In this document: positions 34,001 to 43,187 of the stretch, piece by piece
Position numbering within the stretch: the first letter of the stretch is position 1
Layout: each line of letters starts with the position of its first letter
Source: JBBPZA01 sp963728925
Lineage (GTDB): Bacteria > Actinomycetota > Thermoleophilia > Solirubrobacterales > Solirubrobacteraceae
DNA length: 64,000 nt
Assembly (NCBI GenBank): GCA_963728925.1
Contig: CAVSMB010000013.1
Location: 1-64,000 of the forward strand
Reading direction: 5' to 3'
The notes under the pieces: generated by a model
Told to the model about the DNA's origin: nothing
Databases searched by the model: none
What the model saw: only the letters and a program-made list of their open reading frames with translations
Position numbers and translations under genes: made by a program

Positions 34001-34677
34001 GGTCCCGCGCGCAGCAACGCGTGCGCCAACTCGGCCGTGAGGCGGTCCACGACGAGCTCGGCGACGCCGCTGTCCTCGTCGTACGCGCGGCCGCGGATGG
34101 CGATACAGCGCATTCCGGCGGCAGCGGCGGCCCGGGCGCCATCGGTCGCGTCCTCGACGGCCACCGTGTCCTCGGGCGATATCGTTTTGGACCGGTCCCC
34201 GTTGATCTGAGCCAGCGCCGCAGTGAAGCTCTCGGGGTCCGGCTTGCCGGCCCGCACCTTGTCGATCGAGACGATGACCGAGACATGCTCGGCCAGGCCC
34301 GCCAGCTCCAGGACGTGCTCGATCTCCTCCCCGAAGGCGCCGGACGCGATGCCCACGGGCACCCGGGCCGCGACCGCGCGCACGAAGGCGACGGTGTCGT
34401 CGGCAATTGGATGGCCGTCGCTGACCGCCGACTTGTAGCGCTCGACGCGGGCGCGCAGCAGGCGATCCGCGGTGGCAGCCTCCTGCGGCCGCCCGTGGGC
34501 GCGGAACAGGCTCTCGAACATCGCGTGGTCCGGCCGGCCGGCGTAGCGGGGATAGTCCGCCGGCTCGAAGGGCAGGCCATGCTCCCGCAGCAGCTCCTCG
34601 TAGATCCCGATGAGTACAGCCTCGTCCTCGGCCAGCGTGCCATTGAAGTCGAGGATGACCGCGCGGGCGGTGCCCAT
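33997..34677 (-). CDS. HAD-superfamily hydrolase with DxN catalytic motif
   Basis: A 226-residue subfamily I HAD protein of the beta-phosphoglucomutase/phosphatase group. Motif 1 is ILDFNGTLAED (nucleophile Asp10). Motif 2 is VGIASGAFGEE, motif 3 the Lys in DKVRAGKPDPESF, and motif 4 VAVEDATDGARAA. Motif 1 reads DFNGT, not DFDGT: the second Asp that acts as acid/base is Asn12. Some HAD subfamilies tolerate this. The cap domain is at about residues 17-90. It is coupled to the downstream kinase by an ATGA overlap. Confidence 0.8.
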   Translation of the reverse strand: MGTARAVILDFNGTLAEDEAVLIGIYEELLREHGLPFEPADYPRYAGRPDHAMFESLFRAHGRPQEAATADRLLRARVERYKSAVSDGHPIADDTVAFVRAVAARVPVGIASGAFGEEIEHVLELAGLAEHVSVIVSIDKVRAGKPDPESFTAALAQINGDRSKTISPEDTVAVEDATDGARAAAAAGMRCIAIRGRAYDEDSGVAELVVDRLTAELAHALLRAGP

Positions 34678-34729
34678 CACCGACCTCGGCTGACCATGGG
34701 AGCAACTCTACCCCCGCGACGCCGCCTCG

Positions 34730-35464
34730 TCAGACCTCGGTCGCCTCCCCCGGCCTGAGCGGACGCACGTCCGTGTCGGGCGCTCGACGCGCGGCCTCTT
34801 GCCGAAAGCGGGCGAGCGGGGCGTCGAGGTAGGACGGGCGGCCACGCGGCAGGAGCGGCGAGTAGGTGCCGTGGTGGATCGCGACGGCGACGCGGGGGCG
34901 GACGCGCGCGAGCGCCTCGGCGGCGCTGCGGGGGCTGAGGTGGCCCGAGCCCAGCCGCGGACCCCAGCCCCAGATGGGGACGAGCGCGAGATCGACGGGC
35001 GCGAGCGCCGGCATCGCGTCGAACAGGTCGGTGTCGCCGGCAAACCACGTCCGCCGCTCGCCCTCGACGAGGTACCCGACGGCCTCGGCCCGGGCGCTGC
35101 CGGGCAGCGGCGTGCGCTTGCCGAGATGGCGGGCGGGGACGACGTGGACGCTGACCCCGCCGACGCGGACGGTGTCGCCGACGGCCACCTCCTCGACGCC
35201 TGCGAAGCCGCGGCCGGCGACCACCGGCGCTCCGCCCCGCGGGAGCACGACGCGCGCGCGACGGTCGACCGCCTCCAGCGATCGCACGTCGACGTGGTCG
35301 AGGTGAAGGTGGGAGAGCAGGACCGCGTCGACAGCCGGAACGCGCGGCACCGGGCCGTGGCGGCGCAGGTGCAGCAGCCGCTCGCGCAGGAGCGGGTCGG
35401 TGAGCAGGCGCGCGCCGCGCTCCTCCAGCAGGACGGTGCTGTGGCCGAGCCAGATCGCTCTCAC
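34730..35464 (-). CDS. MBL-fold metallohydrolase (UlaG/NAPE-PLD type)
   Basis: A 244-residue protein with IWLGHSTVLLE, the metal-binding LLSHLHLDHVD (HxHxDH), RHLGKRTPLPG, WFAGDTDLFDAM and VAIHHGTYSP. It belongs to the lactonase/phosphodiesterase branch of the beta-lactamase superfamily; the substrate is unknown. The GTG at 35464 is chosen because it overlaps the TGA of the upstream gene (GTGA), giving translational coupling with the phosphodiesterase fusion. Confidence 0.8.
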   Translation of the reverse strand: MRAIWLGHSTVLLEERGARLLTDPLLRERLLHLRRHGPVPRVPAVDAVLLSHLHLDHVDVRSLEAVDRRARVVLPRGGAPVVAGRGFAGVEEVAVGDTVRVGGVSVHVVPARHLGKRTPLPGSARAEAVGYLVEGERRTWFAGDTDLFDAMPALAPVDLALVPIWGWGPRLGSGHLSPRSAAEALARVRPRVAVAIHHGTYSPLLPRGRPSYLDAPLARFRQEAARRAPDTDVRPLRPGEATEV

Positions 35465-37578
35465 CGGTAGGCCTCGTGGCCGAGCGCAGCGAGCCACGAG
35501 CGCAGCACCCGGTGCATCGTCTCGGCGCCGACGATCTCCCCGTCGGGCAGCGGCAGCTCGGCGGGCGCGAGGACGAAGGGTCGGCTCTGCGTGCCGCCTA
35601 TGCCGCCATGCGAGCCGACGAGCTCCTCGAAGGCGGCGACCTCCTCGGTATCGGGCCAGTACGTGCTGTTGATGACCAGGTCCGGGCAGTTGGCGAAGCC
35701 GTCGGTGCGGCGCACGTGGTCGGCGGCGCGCGGGCCGAAGGGCGCGAGCGGGTCCTCGCCCTCGACCTCGCCCCCGGCGAGGCGTTGCACGCCGCGCGGC
35801 CCGATGGCCAGTGGGCCGTCGTGCTCGGACCGCACGAGCACGAACCCGATCCCGGGGTGCTCGCGCAGGGTGGGCAGCAGCCGCGGCCAGCGAGCCTCGA
35901 GCTGCTCGAGCGTCACCCGCCCCTCCATGCGCGGGAAGGACACGAGCCCCAGGCAGCCCGAGGCCATCACGACGATCTCGGGCAGCTCATCCGGGCTGCT
36001 CTTCGGCGTCGCCACGTCCTCGACCGCCTCGTCCTCGTCGTCGTCCCACCCCTCGACCTCGGCGGGCGCGCTCAGCTGCACCGCATCGCCGCGCGTCCGC
36101 CCGCGCGTCGCGCGGTTCAGGGCACGCGCTCCGACCGACTCACCGGACCCGGCCTCGGTGAGCGCGGCCGAGAGCACGCCGAGGCCCTCATCGCCGCCGC
36201 CGAGCTGCGCGTGCACCGCGTCGTCGGACTCGGCGCACGCCTCGCGCACGACGTCCTCGAGGGTGTGGCCGTAACGGGAGAGGAACGTCGCGCCCTGGGT
36301 CTGCCCGTGGTCGGAGAGGACGACGAGCCGGTAGGGACGTGGGGCGTCGGCCAACGCGCGCTCCAGGCGGCCGAAGCGGCTGTCGATGCGGCGAAGGGTC
36401 GCGAGCGCGTCGGCGCGCTCGATGCCCGAGTGGTGGGCGACCTCGTCGTAGCCCAGGAAGGTCGAGTAGGCCACGGGCCGGCCGGCGGCGATGTCGCCGA
36501 GCAGCGCCTCGACCTGCAGGTCGCGCTGGATCACCGTCGTCCACGCTCGCAGCAGCGAGTACACGACGCCGCGGGGCACGCGCGGGCGCACGTCGCGCCG
36601 CCGCTGGACCGAGGCGTGGTAGAGCTCGTTGGCGACGTCGGCGACCACGAGCAGGATCGTGCGGGTGACGTTGGAGGGGTTGGCGAAGTAGGTGAAGTAG
36701 TCCTGCCCGATGCGCCCGGGGCGGTCGCGGCGCAGCACGGTGCTCATGGTCAGCAGCGAGTGGGGCGCATCGCCCGAGAGCAGGTTCGCGCGGCTCGCGC
36801 CGCCGGCGTGCAGCAGGCCGCGGCCGTCCGAGCGCCGGCGCTCCATCTCCATCGCGTCGCGCGGGTGGTTGGACACCAGCGCCGCGCCGCGGTCCTTCTC
36901 CCACCAGCGGAAGGCGGGCATGTCCTCGTTGGACCCGTGGAGAAGGCCGGCTTGGCAGGCACCGGTCTGCGAGGACCAGTCGGTCTCCCAGTGGCGCACC
37001 CGGTGACTGCCCTCCCGGACCCAGCGCGACATGGTGGGCGCGTCGCCCGAGCGCAGCGCGCGCAGCAGCACCTCGTGGGCCAGGCCGTCGATCTCGAGGA
37101 AGAGCACGCCGGGCACGTCGGTGCTCTCGGCCTCGCCGCGCCGGCGCGCTATGCGTCTCGCGACCCCGCGGTACCAGAGGTCGTCGTCGTCGACGGCGAG
37201 CAGGGCGGTCACGAGGGTCGAGACGATCGTCAGCCCGGCCGCCACCAGCACTCCGTCGAGAACGCCGTCGAGATGGACGCCGGGCGTCAGGGCGGCGGCG
37301 CCCAGGACGATCACGCCGTTGAGGAAGAGCGTGCCGAGCCCGAGCGTCAGCGTGGTGAAGGGCAACGCGAAGCGGATCAGCAGCGGCCACAGCAGCGCGT
37401 TGAGCAGGCCGATGACCGCGGCGGTGACGAGCGCGTCGCCGAAGTCGTCGACGTGGAAGCCGGGGAGGACGCCGCTCAGCGCGAAAAGGGCAACGGCCGT
37501 CGAGAGCCACACGACGAACACGCGCGCGAGCGTTCGCCGGCCGGCGAATCGGGTGCTGGCCGTCCGTGTCTCCTCCAT
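35461..37578 (-). CDS. Phage-holin-like membrane domain fused to a phosphodiesterase/alkaline-phosphatase domain
   Basis: A 705-residue protein. Residues 18-130 hold four hydrophobic helices of the Mycobacteriophage holin-4-like family (LSTAVALFALSGVLPGF, AAVIGLLNALLWPLLIRF, TLTLGLGTLFLNGVIVLGA, LDGVLVAAGLTIVSTLV). Residues 155-705 form a type-I phosphodiesterase/nucleotide pyrophosphatase fold with metal sites in LFLEIDGLAHEVL, FLGYDEVAHHSG and LVVLSDHGQTQG. An acidic insert (EGWDDDEDEAVED) lies near residue 520. The fusion anchors the hydrolase at the membrane; its substrate (phosphodiester, phospholipid head group or nucleotide) is unknown. It is coupled to the MBL gene. Confidence 0.8.
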   Translation of the reverse strand: MEETRTASTRFAGRRTLARVFVVWLSTAVALFALSGVLPGFHVDDFGDALVTAAVIGLLNALLWPLLIRFALPFTTLTLGLGTLFLNGVIVLGAAALTPGVHLDGVLDGVLVAAGLTIVSTLVTALLAVDDDDLWYRGVARRIARRRGEAESTDVPGVLFLEIDGLAHEVLLRALRSGDAPTMSRWVREGSHRVRHWETDWSSQTGACQAGLLHGSNEDMPAFRWWEKDRGAALVSNHPRDAMEMERRRSDGRGLLHAGGASRANLLSGDAPHSLLTMSTVLRRDRPGRIGQDYFTYFANPSNVTRTILLVVADVANELYHASVQRRRDVRPRVPRGVVYSLLRAWTTVIQRDLQVEALLGDIAAGRPVAYSTFLGYDEVAHHSGIERADALATLRRIDSRFGRLERALADAPRPYRLVVLSDHGQTQGATFLSRYGHTLEDVVREACAESDDAVHAQLGGGDEGLGVLSAALTEAGSGESVGARALNRATRGRTRGDAVQLSAPAEVEGWDDDEDEAVEDVATPKSSPDELPEIVVMASGCLGLVSFPRMEGRVTLEQLEARWPRLLPTLREHPGIGFVLVRSEHDGPLAIGPRGVQRLAGGEVEGEDPLAPFGPRAADHVRRTDGFANCPDLVINSTYWPDTEEVAAFEELVGSHGGIGGTQSRPFVLAPAELPLPDGEIVGAETMHRVLRSWLAALGHEAYR

Positions 37579-37668
37579 TCGCGCCGAGCATATTCCCAGC
37601 CGGCGGGGCGTCTGGGTTTTCCCGGCGGGGCTACCGTGGTAGGCCCAGGCGAAAAGGACGGTGGGCCA

Positions 37669-39141
37669 ATGAGCACGATCACCCAGTCGACCGAACAGCG
37701 GGTCGTCGAGGACGTCCCCAAGCAGCTCTACATCGCCGGGGAGTGGCGCGACCCCGTGGAGGGTGGCACCCTCGGAGTCGAGGACCCGGCCACCGGCGAG
37801 ACGCTCGCCGAGGTCGCCGACGCGCAGCCCGACGACGCGGTCGCAGCGCTCGAGGCCGCCGCGAACGTGCAGCAGGAGTGGGGGAGTCATCCGCCGCGCG
37901 AACGCGGGGAGATCCTGCGCCGCGCTTTCGAGGCGATCAAGGAGCGCGAGGACGACCTCGCGCTGCTGATGACGCTCGAGATGGGCAAGCCCGTCGCCGA
38001 GTCCAAGGCCGAGATCACCTACGCCGCGGAGTTCTTCCGCTGGTTCGCCGAGGAGGCGGTGCGCATCGAGGGCCGCTACGTGGTCAATCAGACCGGCAAG
38101 GGCCGCGTGCTCACCCTCAAGCAGCCGGTTGGGCCCGCGCTGCTCATCACGCCGTGGAACTTCCCGATGGCCATGGGGACGCGCAAGATCGGCCCCGCCG
38201 TCGCCGCCGGGTGCACGATGGTCATGAAGCCCGCCAAGCAGACGCCGCTCTCGATGCTCGCGCTCGTCAAGATCCTCGAGGACGCGGGCCTGCCGGGCGG
38301 CGTGCTCAACCTCATCACGTCGAACTCCTCGGGCTCGGTCATGGAGCCGCTGATCCGCGACTTCCGCGCCCGCAAGCTGTCCTTCACCGGCTCGACCGAG
38401 ATCGGCCGCAAGCTGATGGAGCAAGCCTCCGAGCAGCTCCTCAAGCTGTCGATGGAGCTAGGCGGCAACGCCCCCTTCGTCGTGTTCGACGACGCCGACC
38501 TGGACGCAGCCGTCGAGGGCGCGATGATCGCGAAGATGCGCAACATCGGCGAGGCGTGCACGAGCGCCAACCGCTTCCACGTCGCCGGCAGCGTGCTGGA
38601 CGAGTTCACTGAGAAGCTCGCGCAGCGCATCGGCGACCTGAAGGTCGGTCGCGGCACCGAGGAGGACGTCAAGGTCGGGCCCCTGATCGACGACAACCAG
38701 CGGTCGAAGGTCTCAGAGCTCGTCAACGACGCCCGCGAGCGAGGCGCGCAGGTAGTCGTCGGCGGAACCGAGCGCGACGGCGCGGGCTACTTCTACGACC
38801 CGACCGTGCTCGCCGGCGTCCCCGACGACGCGCGCCTGCTCAAGGAGGAGATCTTCGGGCCCGTCGCCCCGGTGACCTCGTTCGACGACGAAGAGCAGGC
38901 GATCGCCAAGGCCAACGACACGGAGTACGGCCTCGTCTCCTACGTCTACACCCGCGACCTCGGCCGCGCCTTCCGCGTGATCGAGGGCCTCGAGACCGGC
39001 ATGGTCGGCCTCAACCAGGGCATGGTCTCCAACGCCGCCGCCCCCTTCGGAGGCGTCAAGCACTCGGGCTTCGGCCGCGAGGGAGGCCACGAGGGGATCG
39101 AGGAGTACCTCGAGACGAAGTACGTGGCGATGTCGTTGTAG
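37669..39141 (+). CDS. gabD: NAD(P)-dependent succinate-semialdehyde dehydrogenase
   Basis: A 490-residue aldehyde dehydrogenase. It has ITPWNFPMAMGTRKI (Asn164), SMELGGNAPF (Glu263) and MRNIGEACTSANRFHV with Cys297; the NxGEACTSANR segment is typical of succinate-semialdehyde dehydrogenases. The C-terminus FGGVKHSGFGREGGHEGIEEYLE is canonical. The start ATG at 37669 follows gaaaagga. The likely role is oxidation of succinate semialdehyde to succinate, for example in GABA use, although no transaminase is adjacent. Confidence 0.85.
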   Translation: MSTITQSTEQRVVEDVPKQLYIAGEWRDPVEGGTLGVEDPATGETLAEVADAQPDDAVAALEAAANVQQEWGSHPPRERGEILRRAFEAIKEREDDLALLMTLEMGKPVAESKAEITYAAEFFRWFAEEAVRIEGRYVVNQTGKGRVLTLKQPVGPALLITPWNFPMAMGTRKIGPAVAAGCTMVMKPAKQTPLSMLALVKILEDAGLPGGVLNLITSNSSGSVMEPLIRDFRARKLSFTGSTEIGRKLMEQASEQLLKLSMELGGNAPFVVFDDADLDAAVEGAMIAKMRNIGEACTSANRFHVAGSVLDEFTEKLAQRIGDLKVGRGTEEDVKVGPLIDDNQRSKVSELVNDARERGAQVVVGGTERDGAGYFYDPTVLAGVPDDARLLKEEIFGPVAPVTSFDDEEQAIAKANDTEYGLVSYVYTRDLGRAFRVIEGLETGMVGLNQGMVSNAAAPFGGVKHSGFGREGGHEGIEEYLETKYVAMSL

Positions 39142-39153
39142 GGCCGAGGGTGC

Positions 39154-41775
39154 TCAGAGCTTCGCGCCCCGCGCCGGTCCGGTCTTCCCGAGCGCGGACA
39201 ACGCGCGGACGCGGACGGTGACGGTGTCGCGCCGGCCGACGTCAGCGATCGTCAGGCGGCGGGTACTGCGCTCACGCGGGACGAGCAGCCGACGGCCGTC
39301 GGAGACGCGCACCGCGACGAGGTAGCGCGCGGCGCCGCGCGCCGGTGTCCAGGTTGCCGTCGCGCTGCCGCGTCGTCCGCGGCGCAGCCGCACGCGGCCC
39401 GGGCGGCCGGGCGTGGTGGCGGGGGAGGCCTTGAAGGTCGCGACGGTTGCGCGCTCGCTGGGGACGCCGGCGTCTACGACGAGCGCGACGATCCGACGGC
39501 GCCCGCCCGCGCCTGCGAGCGAGGTGAAGGCCCGGGAGCCTCGACCGCGCGCGGTGGCGAGGATCCGCCGGCCGCCGCTGGGAGAGAACTCCCAGAAGGA
39601 GACCTGTCGCCCCGCCCGCGCACGGAAGCGCCAGCGCAGGACACGCGCGCCACGCCTCGCGCGCCCGACGCCCGCGCCCACGCGGGTCGCCGGGATGCCG
39701 TTCGCGCTGCGCAGCTGGGTGACGGGCGCGGAGCCCGGCTCGACGGTGAGCGTCCACCTCCCTGGTCCGGGGCTGACGACGCCGAAGTAGGTCGTGGCGT
39801 CGGCGGCGTGGCGGAACGCGACCCCGGCGCTGCCGTTGGCCGGCGCCCGTAGCACCACGCCGCCCGGCCCGCGCAGGGTCACGTCGGGGGCGCCGCCGGC
39901 GCCGACCGCGCTGAAGGCGGCCTTCGGAAGGCCTCCACCAAGCGTGAAGCTGCGCGACTGCCCCGGCCCCAGCGGCGCGGCGGCCGAGGCCGCGGCGCTC
40001 ACGCGCCAGTCGTCCAGGCCGCACGACGCCGCGAAGATCTTCGGCTTCGGGAAGCTCTCCCAGCGCACCCCGAAGCCGAACGAGGTGACGAACTTGCCGC
40101 ATGCGCCGAACCCCGTGGACGACACGACCGCCGAGCCGCCGGCCTGGGGCAGGCCCTCGATGCCGACGTCGCCCTTGCCCTCGGCCTGGAACGCGCGCAC
40201 GCCGTCGACGAACCCGGACAGGTCGCCGTCGAAGCCGGCGCCAAGCACGCGGAAGCCGAGGTGGCCGGAGAAGTCGATGCGACCGTCGGTCTTGTAGGAG
40301 AGCGACCCCGAGGAGAGCTTGAGCTTGACGAGCGTCACGTCGCCCGAGATCCGGTACTCGTCGGGGACCCCGGACTGGTAGGTGAAGGTGCCGTCGATGT
40401 AGGCCGCGGTGACGCCGAGCACCCGCGGCCCGGCGGAGAGCGCCATCCCCCCGCTGAAGCCGAACGCCGGCTCGAGGACGAGGCCGGCGCGGATCTTGGT
40501 CAACGTGATTCCGGCGAACACCGGCACGTTGCCCGACAGCTCGCCGCGAGCCTCGGCGAAGCGGCCGTCCAGCAGCGCGGCGCTGCCGGTGAGCGACGCG
40601 ATCCGCGGGCCGGGCAGACCGACGGTCGCGCCGCCCTCCCAGCGATCCTGGCCCTCGGGCGTGCGCGTGTAGGCGAGCGAGAGGTCGCTGAGGGGGATCG
40701 CGCCGACGCGCGCGTTGCCGACTGCCAGCTTCAGCGCGTCGACGCGCAAGCCCGCCTCCGGGCCGGCAAGGAGCTTCACCGCTCCGGTGACGCCGCCGAG
40801 CGCCTGCACCGCCGCGTTGGCGTCGATCGTCGCCGCACCCGCGTCGAGGTCGACCTTCGCCTCGCCGGTCAGCGGGAAGCCCTTGACGGCGGCGCCGGCC
40901 GGCAGTCGCAGGGTGAAGCCCGCCTTCAGCGAGCGCTCGAGCTTGCCCTCGTAGAGCACGACAGGTCCCGCCTGGACGCGCACCGACCCCGTCGTGCGCA
41001 GCTCGAGCGTCTTGGGGTCGAGCACGACCTCGACGTCACCGTCGGCCGGGACGAGATCGATGCCGTTGATCCGCACCCGGCCCGATGCGACGTAGCTGCC
41101 GTCGGCCTGCCGGCGCGGACACGTCGCCCGCAGGTCGACGGCCCCGAGGCGCAGGATCCCCTCACAGCCCGGCCCGCCACTGGGCTGCGGCGGAGCGGGG
41201 CCTGGGTCGCCGGCCGGCCCCGACGGCGGGTCCGGCCGCTCCGAGCCGCCCGTCGGCGCCGAGCCGAGCCGGAAGCGCCGGCCCGTCCAGCGCACGTAGC
41301 GCGTCTTGGTGGGCCCGCTGGGACAGCAGTTGAAGTCGCTGGATCGCAGCGTCTTCTGGCGCTCGCGGACGACGGCGCGGCTCGTGCCGGCGCGCAGGAC
41401 CGCGAGCGACACGTAGCCGACGTCCGCGCGCAGGAAGGCCAGGCGCGGCGGGCCGGTCGAGCTCGCGCGAAGGATCGCCCACGGCTCGGGCGAGGAGACC
41501 GTCGGGCCCGCAAGGGACAGCAGCATCTCCTCGACGCCGTCGTCGGTGAGGTCGACGCAGCGCACCTCGAAGACGCCGAAGACCTGGGCCGCCGGCGCGA
41601 AGCCGGGGCCGAGCTGCTGCTCGATCGCCGCGGGCAGTCCCGACGACCGGTAGATCCGGTCCCCGTCGGCGCGCGCGCACCCGCCGAACGCGCCGGGCGT
41701 CACGTCGGCCCGCGCAGGCCCGGCCTCCGCCACGAGGACCACGGCCACCACCGCGACCAGCGTCAGCCACCTCAC
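39154..41775 (-). CDS. Large secreted beta-rich protein of unknown function
   Basis: 873 residues from a GTG at 41775. A signal sequence (WLTLVAVVAVVLVAEAGPARA) is followed by a Cys-containing N-terminal domain (VTPGAFGGCARADGDRIYR, FEVRCVDLTDDGVEEML), a Pro/Gly linker, and about 500 residues of repetitive beta strands (DVEVVLDPKTLELRTTGSVRV, GEAKVDLDAGAATIDANAAV and similar). The C-terminal Arg-rich part ends in a fibronectin-III-like segment (GAARYLVAVRVSDGRRLLVP). No catalytic motif is seen; it looks like a surface or adhesion protein. The frame extends upstream into an alpha/beta-hydrolase fragment, which is not thought to be part of the product. Confidence 0.75.
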   Translation of the reverse strand: MRWLTLVAVVAVVLVAEAGPARADVTPGAFGGCARADGDRIYRSSGLPAAIEQQLGPGFAPAAQVFGVFEVRCVDLTDDGVEEMLLSLAGPTVSSPEPWAILRASSTGPPRLAFLRADVGYVSLAVLRAGTSRAVVRERQKTLRSSDFNCCPSGPTKTRYVRWTGRRFRLGSAPTGGSERPDPPSGPAGDPGPAPPQPSGGPGCEGILRLGAVDLRATCPRRQADGSYVASGRVRINGIDLVPADGDVEVVLDPKTLELRTTGSVRVQAGPVVLYEGKLERSLKAGFTLRLPAGAAVKGFPLTGEAKVDLDAGAATIDANAAVQALGGVTGAVKLLAGPEAGLRVDALKLAVGNARVGAIPLSDLSLAYTRTPEGQDRWEGGATVGLPGPRIASLTGSAALLDGRFAEARGELSGNVPVFAGITLTKIRAGLVLEPAFGFSGGMALSAGPRVLGVTAAYIDGTFTYQSGVPDEYRISGDVTLVKLKLSSGSLSYKTDGRIDFSGHLGFRVLGAGFDGDLSGFVDGVRAFQAEGKGDVGIEGLPQAGGSAVVSSTGFGACGKFVTSFGFGVRWESFPKPKIFAASCGLDDWRVSAAASAAAPLGPGQSRSFTLGGGLPKAAFSAVGAGGAPDVTLRGPGGVVLRAPANGSAGVAFRHAADATTYFGVVSPGPGRWTLTVEPGSAPVTQLRSANGIPATRVGAGVGRARRGARVLRWRFRARAGRQVSFWEFSPSGGRRILATARGRGSRAFTSLAGAGGRRRIVALVVDAGVPSERATVATFKASPATTPGRPGRVRLRRGRRGSATATWTPARGAARYLVAVRVSDGRRLLVPRERSTRRLTIADVGRRDTVTVRVRALSALGKTGPARGAKL

Positions 41776-41823
41776 ACCGCGGATGCTAGGCCGCGGCGGC
41801 GCGCGAGGCGTCGCGAGCGAAGC

Positions 41824-41916
41824 CCCCGCGTGAACGAGCACGACGGCATCGCCGGCTCCACGGAGCTCGTATTCGAGCTCGACACCATCGAGGTCTACGC
41901 GATCCAGATGCGACAT
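41824..41916 (-). pseudogene. N-terminal fragment of an alpha/beta hydrolase
   Basis: 31 residues beginning MSHLDRVDLDGVELEYELRG and ending VVLVHAG are the opening strands of an alpha/beta hydrolase (normally LVHGFG...). The rest of that gene is absent, and the DNA switches to the upstream region of the large secreted protein in the same frame. This is a deletion scar. Confidence 0.6.
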
Positions 41917-42011
41917 CGGCGTTCAGCCCGTAAGCGAGGCCAGAGCGGGCGTTCGCCGGGCTGTGCGTACTCGCTTTTCACCGTACCAGCCGGCGGCTGT
42001 ATGGTCGGGAT

Positions 42012-42911
42012 GTGCCTTCCACCGATTACTCAGCGCTGCGCGGTCAGCGCGTCCTCATCACCGGCGCCGCCCGCGGCATCGGGGCCGCGCTCGCCGAACA
42101 GCTCGCCTCCCACGGCGCGCGGCTCGCGCTCGTCGGGCTCGAGCCCGAGACGCTCCACCAGGTCGCCCGGCGCTGCGGCGAGGGGACGTTCGTGGCCGAG
42201 TGCGACGCGTCGAGCAGCGAGGAGGTCACCGAGGCGGTCGGCGCGGGCGCCGAGGCGCTCGGTGGCCTTGACGTGGTCGTCGCGAACGCCGGGATAGCGG
42301 CCGGCGGGCCACTGCGCTCGCAGGACCTGCGCTCGTGGGAGCGCGTGATCGAGGTCAACCTGCTCGGCGTCATGTACACCGACCGAGCCGCGCTGCCGCA
42401 CCTCGAGCGAAGCGGCGGCTACCTGCTCAACATCGCGTCCACGGCGGCCGTGCTCCGGGCCCCTGGCATGAGCGCCTACTGCGCGGCGAAGGCGGGTGTC
42501 GAGGCCCTCAGCGACTGCCTGCGCATCGAGATGGGTCCGCTCGGCGTCCAGGTGGGCGTGGCCTACTTCCTGTTCCTCGACACCGACATGGTCAACGACG
42601 GGGAGCGGGAGATGCCGATGCTCCAGCGCGCGAAGGCCGAGATGCCGCGCGCGCTGTCGCGGACGTACCCGCTGGGCCCCGCGATCGAGGAGCTCGCGGC
42701 CGCTATCGCGCAGCGTCGCCGGCGGGTCGCCTATCCGCGCTGGTTCCTGAAGGCGCTCGCGTTCCGCCAGCTGTTCGCCTCGTCGCTGGCCGAGCGCCAG
42801 TCCGCCAAGGTCGTGCCCGACGCGCTGCGCGAGTACGACCAGCTCGTCGCCGAGCGCGGGTCGAGCGGCGCCGCCGCGACCGAGCGCACGCGCGCCCTGG
42901 CCGGGCTGTAG
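42012..42911 (+). CDS. Short-chain dehydrogenase/reductase
   Basis: A 299-residue classical SDR. It has the cofactor loop TGAARGIG (17-24), VVANAGIA, and the catalytic Ser143, Tyr156 and Lys160 in NIASTAAVLRAPGMSAYCAAK. The C-terminal 60 residues (RRVAYPRWFLKALAFRQLF) are basic and could contact membranes. It starts with GTG. The substrate is unknown. The small gene at 42916 follows after 4 bp. Confidence 0.85.
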   Translation: MPSTDYSALRGQRVLITGAARGIGAALAEQLASHGARLALVGLEPETLHQVARRCGEGTFVAECDASSSEEVTEAVGAGAEALGGLDVVVANAGIAAGGPLRSQDLRSWERVIEVNLLGVMYTDRAALPHLERSGGYLLNIASTAAVLRAPGMSAYCAAKAGVEALSDCLRIEMGPLGVQVGVAYFLFLDTDMVNDGEREMPMLQRAKAEMPRALSRTYPLGPAIEELAAAIAQRRRRVAYPRWFLKALAFRQLFASSLAERQSAKVVPDALREYDQLVAERGSSGAAATERTRALAGL

Positions 42912-42915
42912 CGAG

Positions 42916-43119
42916 ATGGACGAGCCCGGTCACGGCTTTCAGGAAGGCCAACCCGTGTGGGTCGAGGACGGGGACGGCAAGCACCATCCCGGGATCTTCG
43001 TCGGGGAGAACGAGAGCGCGAGCTGGTTTGGAGGCGGGCCGAGCGCGTACGTCGCGCACCCCGAGGCCCATCAGGCGGAGGTCGTCTCGATCTTCCGCAT
43101 CACCCCGCGCGACACGTAG
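42916..43119 (+). CDS. Small protein of unknown function
   Basis: A 67-residue acidic protein (GQPVWVEDGDGKHHPGIFVG, PSAYVAHPEAHQAEVVSIFR). The pattern suggests a small SH3-like beta-barrel with a VWVED-type strand. The 4-bp spacing from the SDR stop and ordinary codon use support a real coupled gene. No family is recognised. Confidence 0.6.
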   Translation: MDEPGHGFQEGQPVWVEDGDGKHHPGIFVGENESASWFGGGPSAYVAHPEAHQAEVVSIFRITPRDT

Positions 43120-43148
43120 CTCCGGGCGACCCGGCGTGATTCATGGCC

Positions 43149-43174
43149 GGCGCCCGCCCGAGCGGACGGGCGCC
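43149..43174. terminator. Bidirectional hairpin terminator
   Basis: A perfect 8-bp stem, ggcgcccg / cgggcgcc, with a 10-base loop sits between the convergent 42916 gene and the collagen-like gene. Confidence 0.7.
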
Positions 43175-43187
43175 GACCGCAGCTTCC

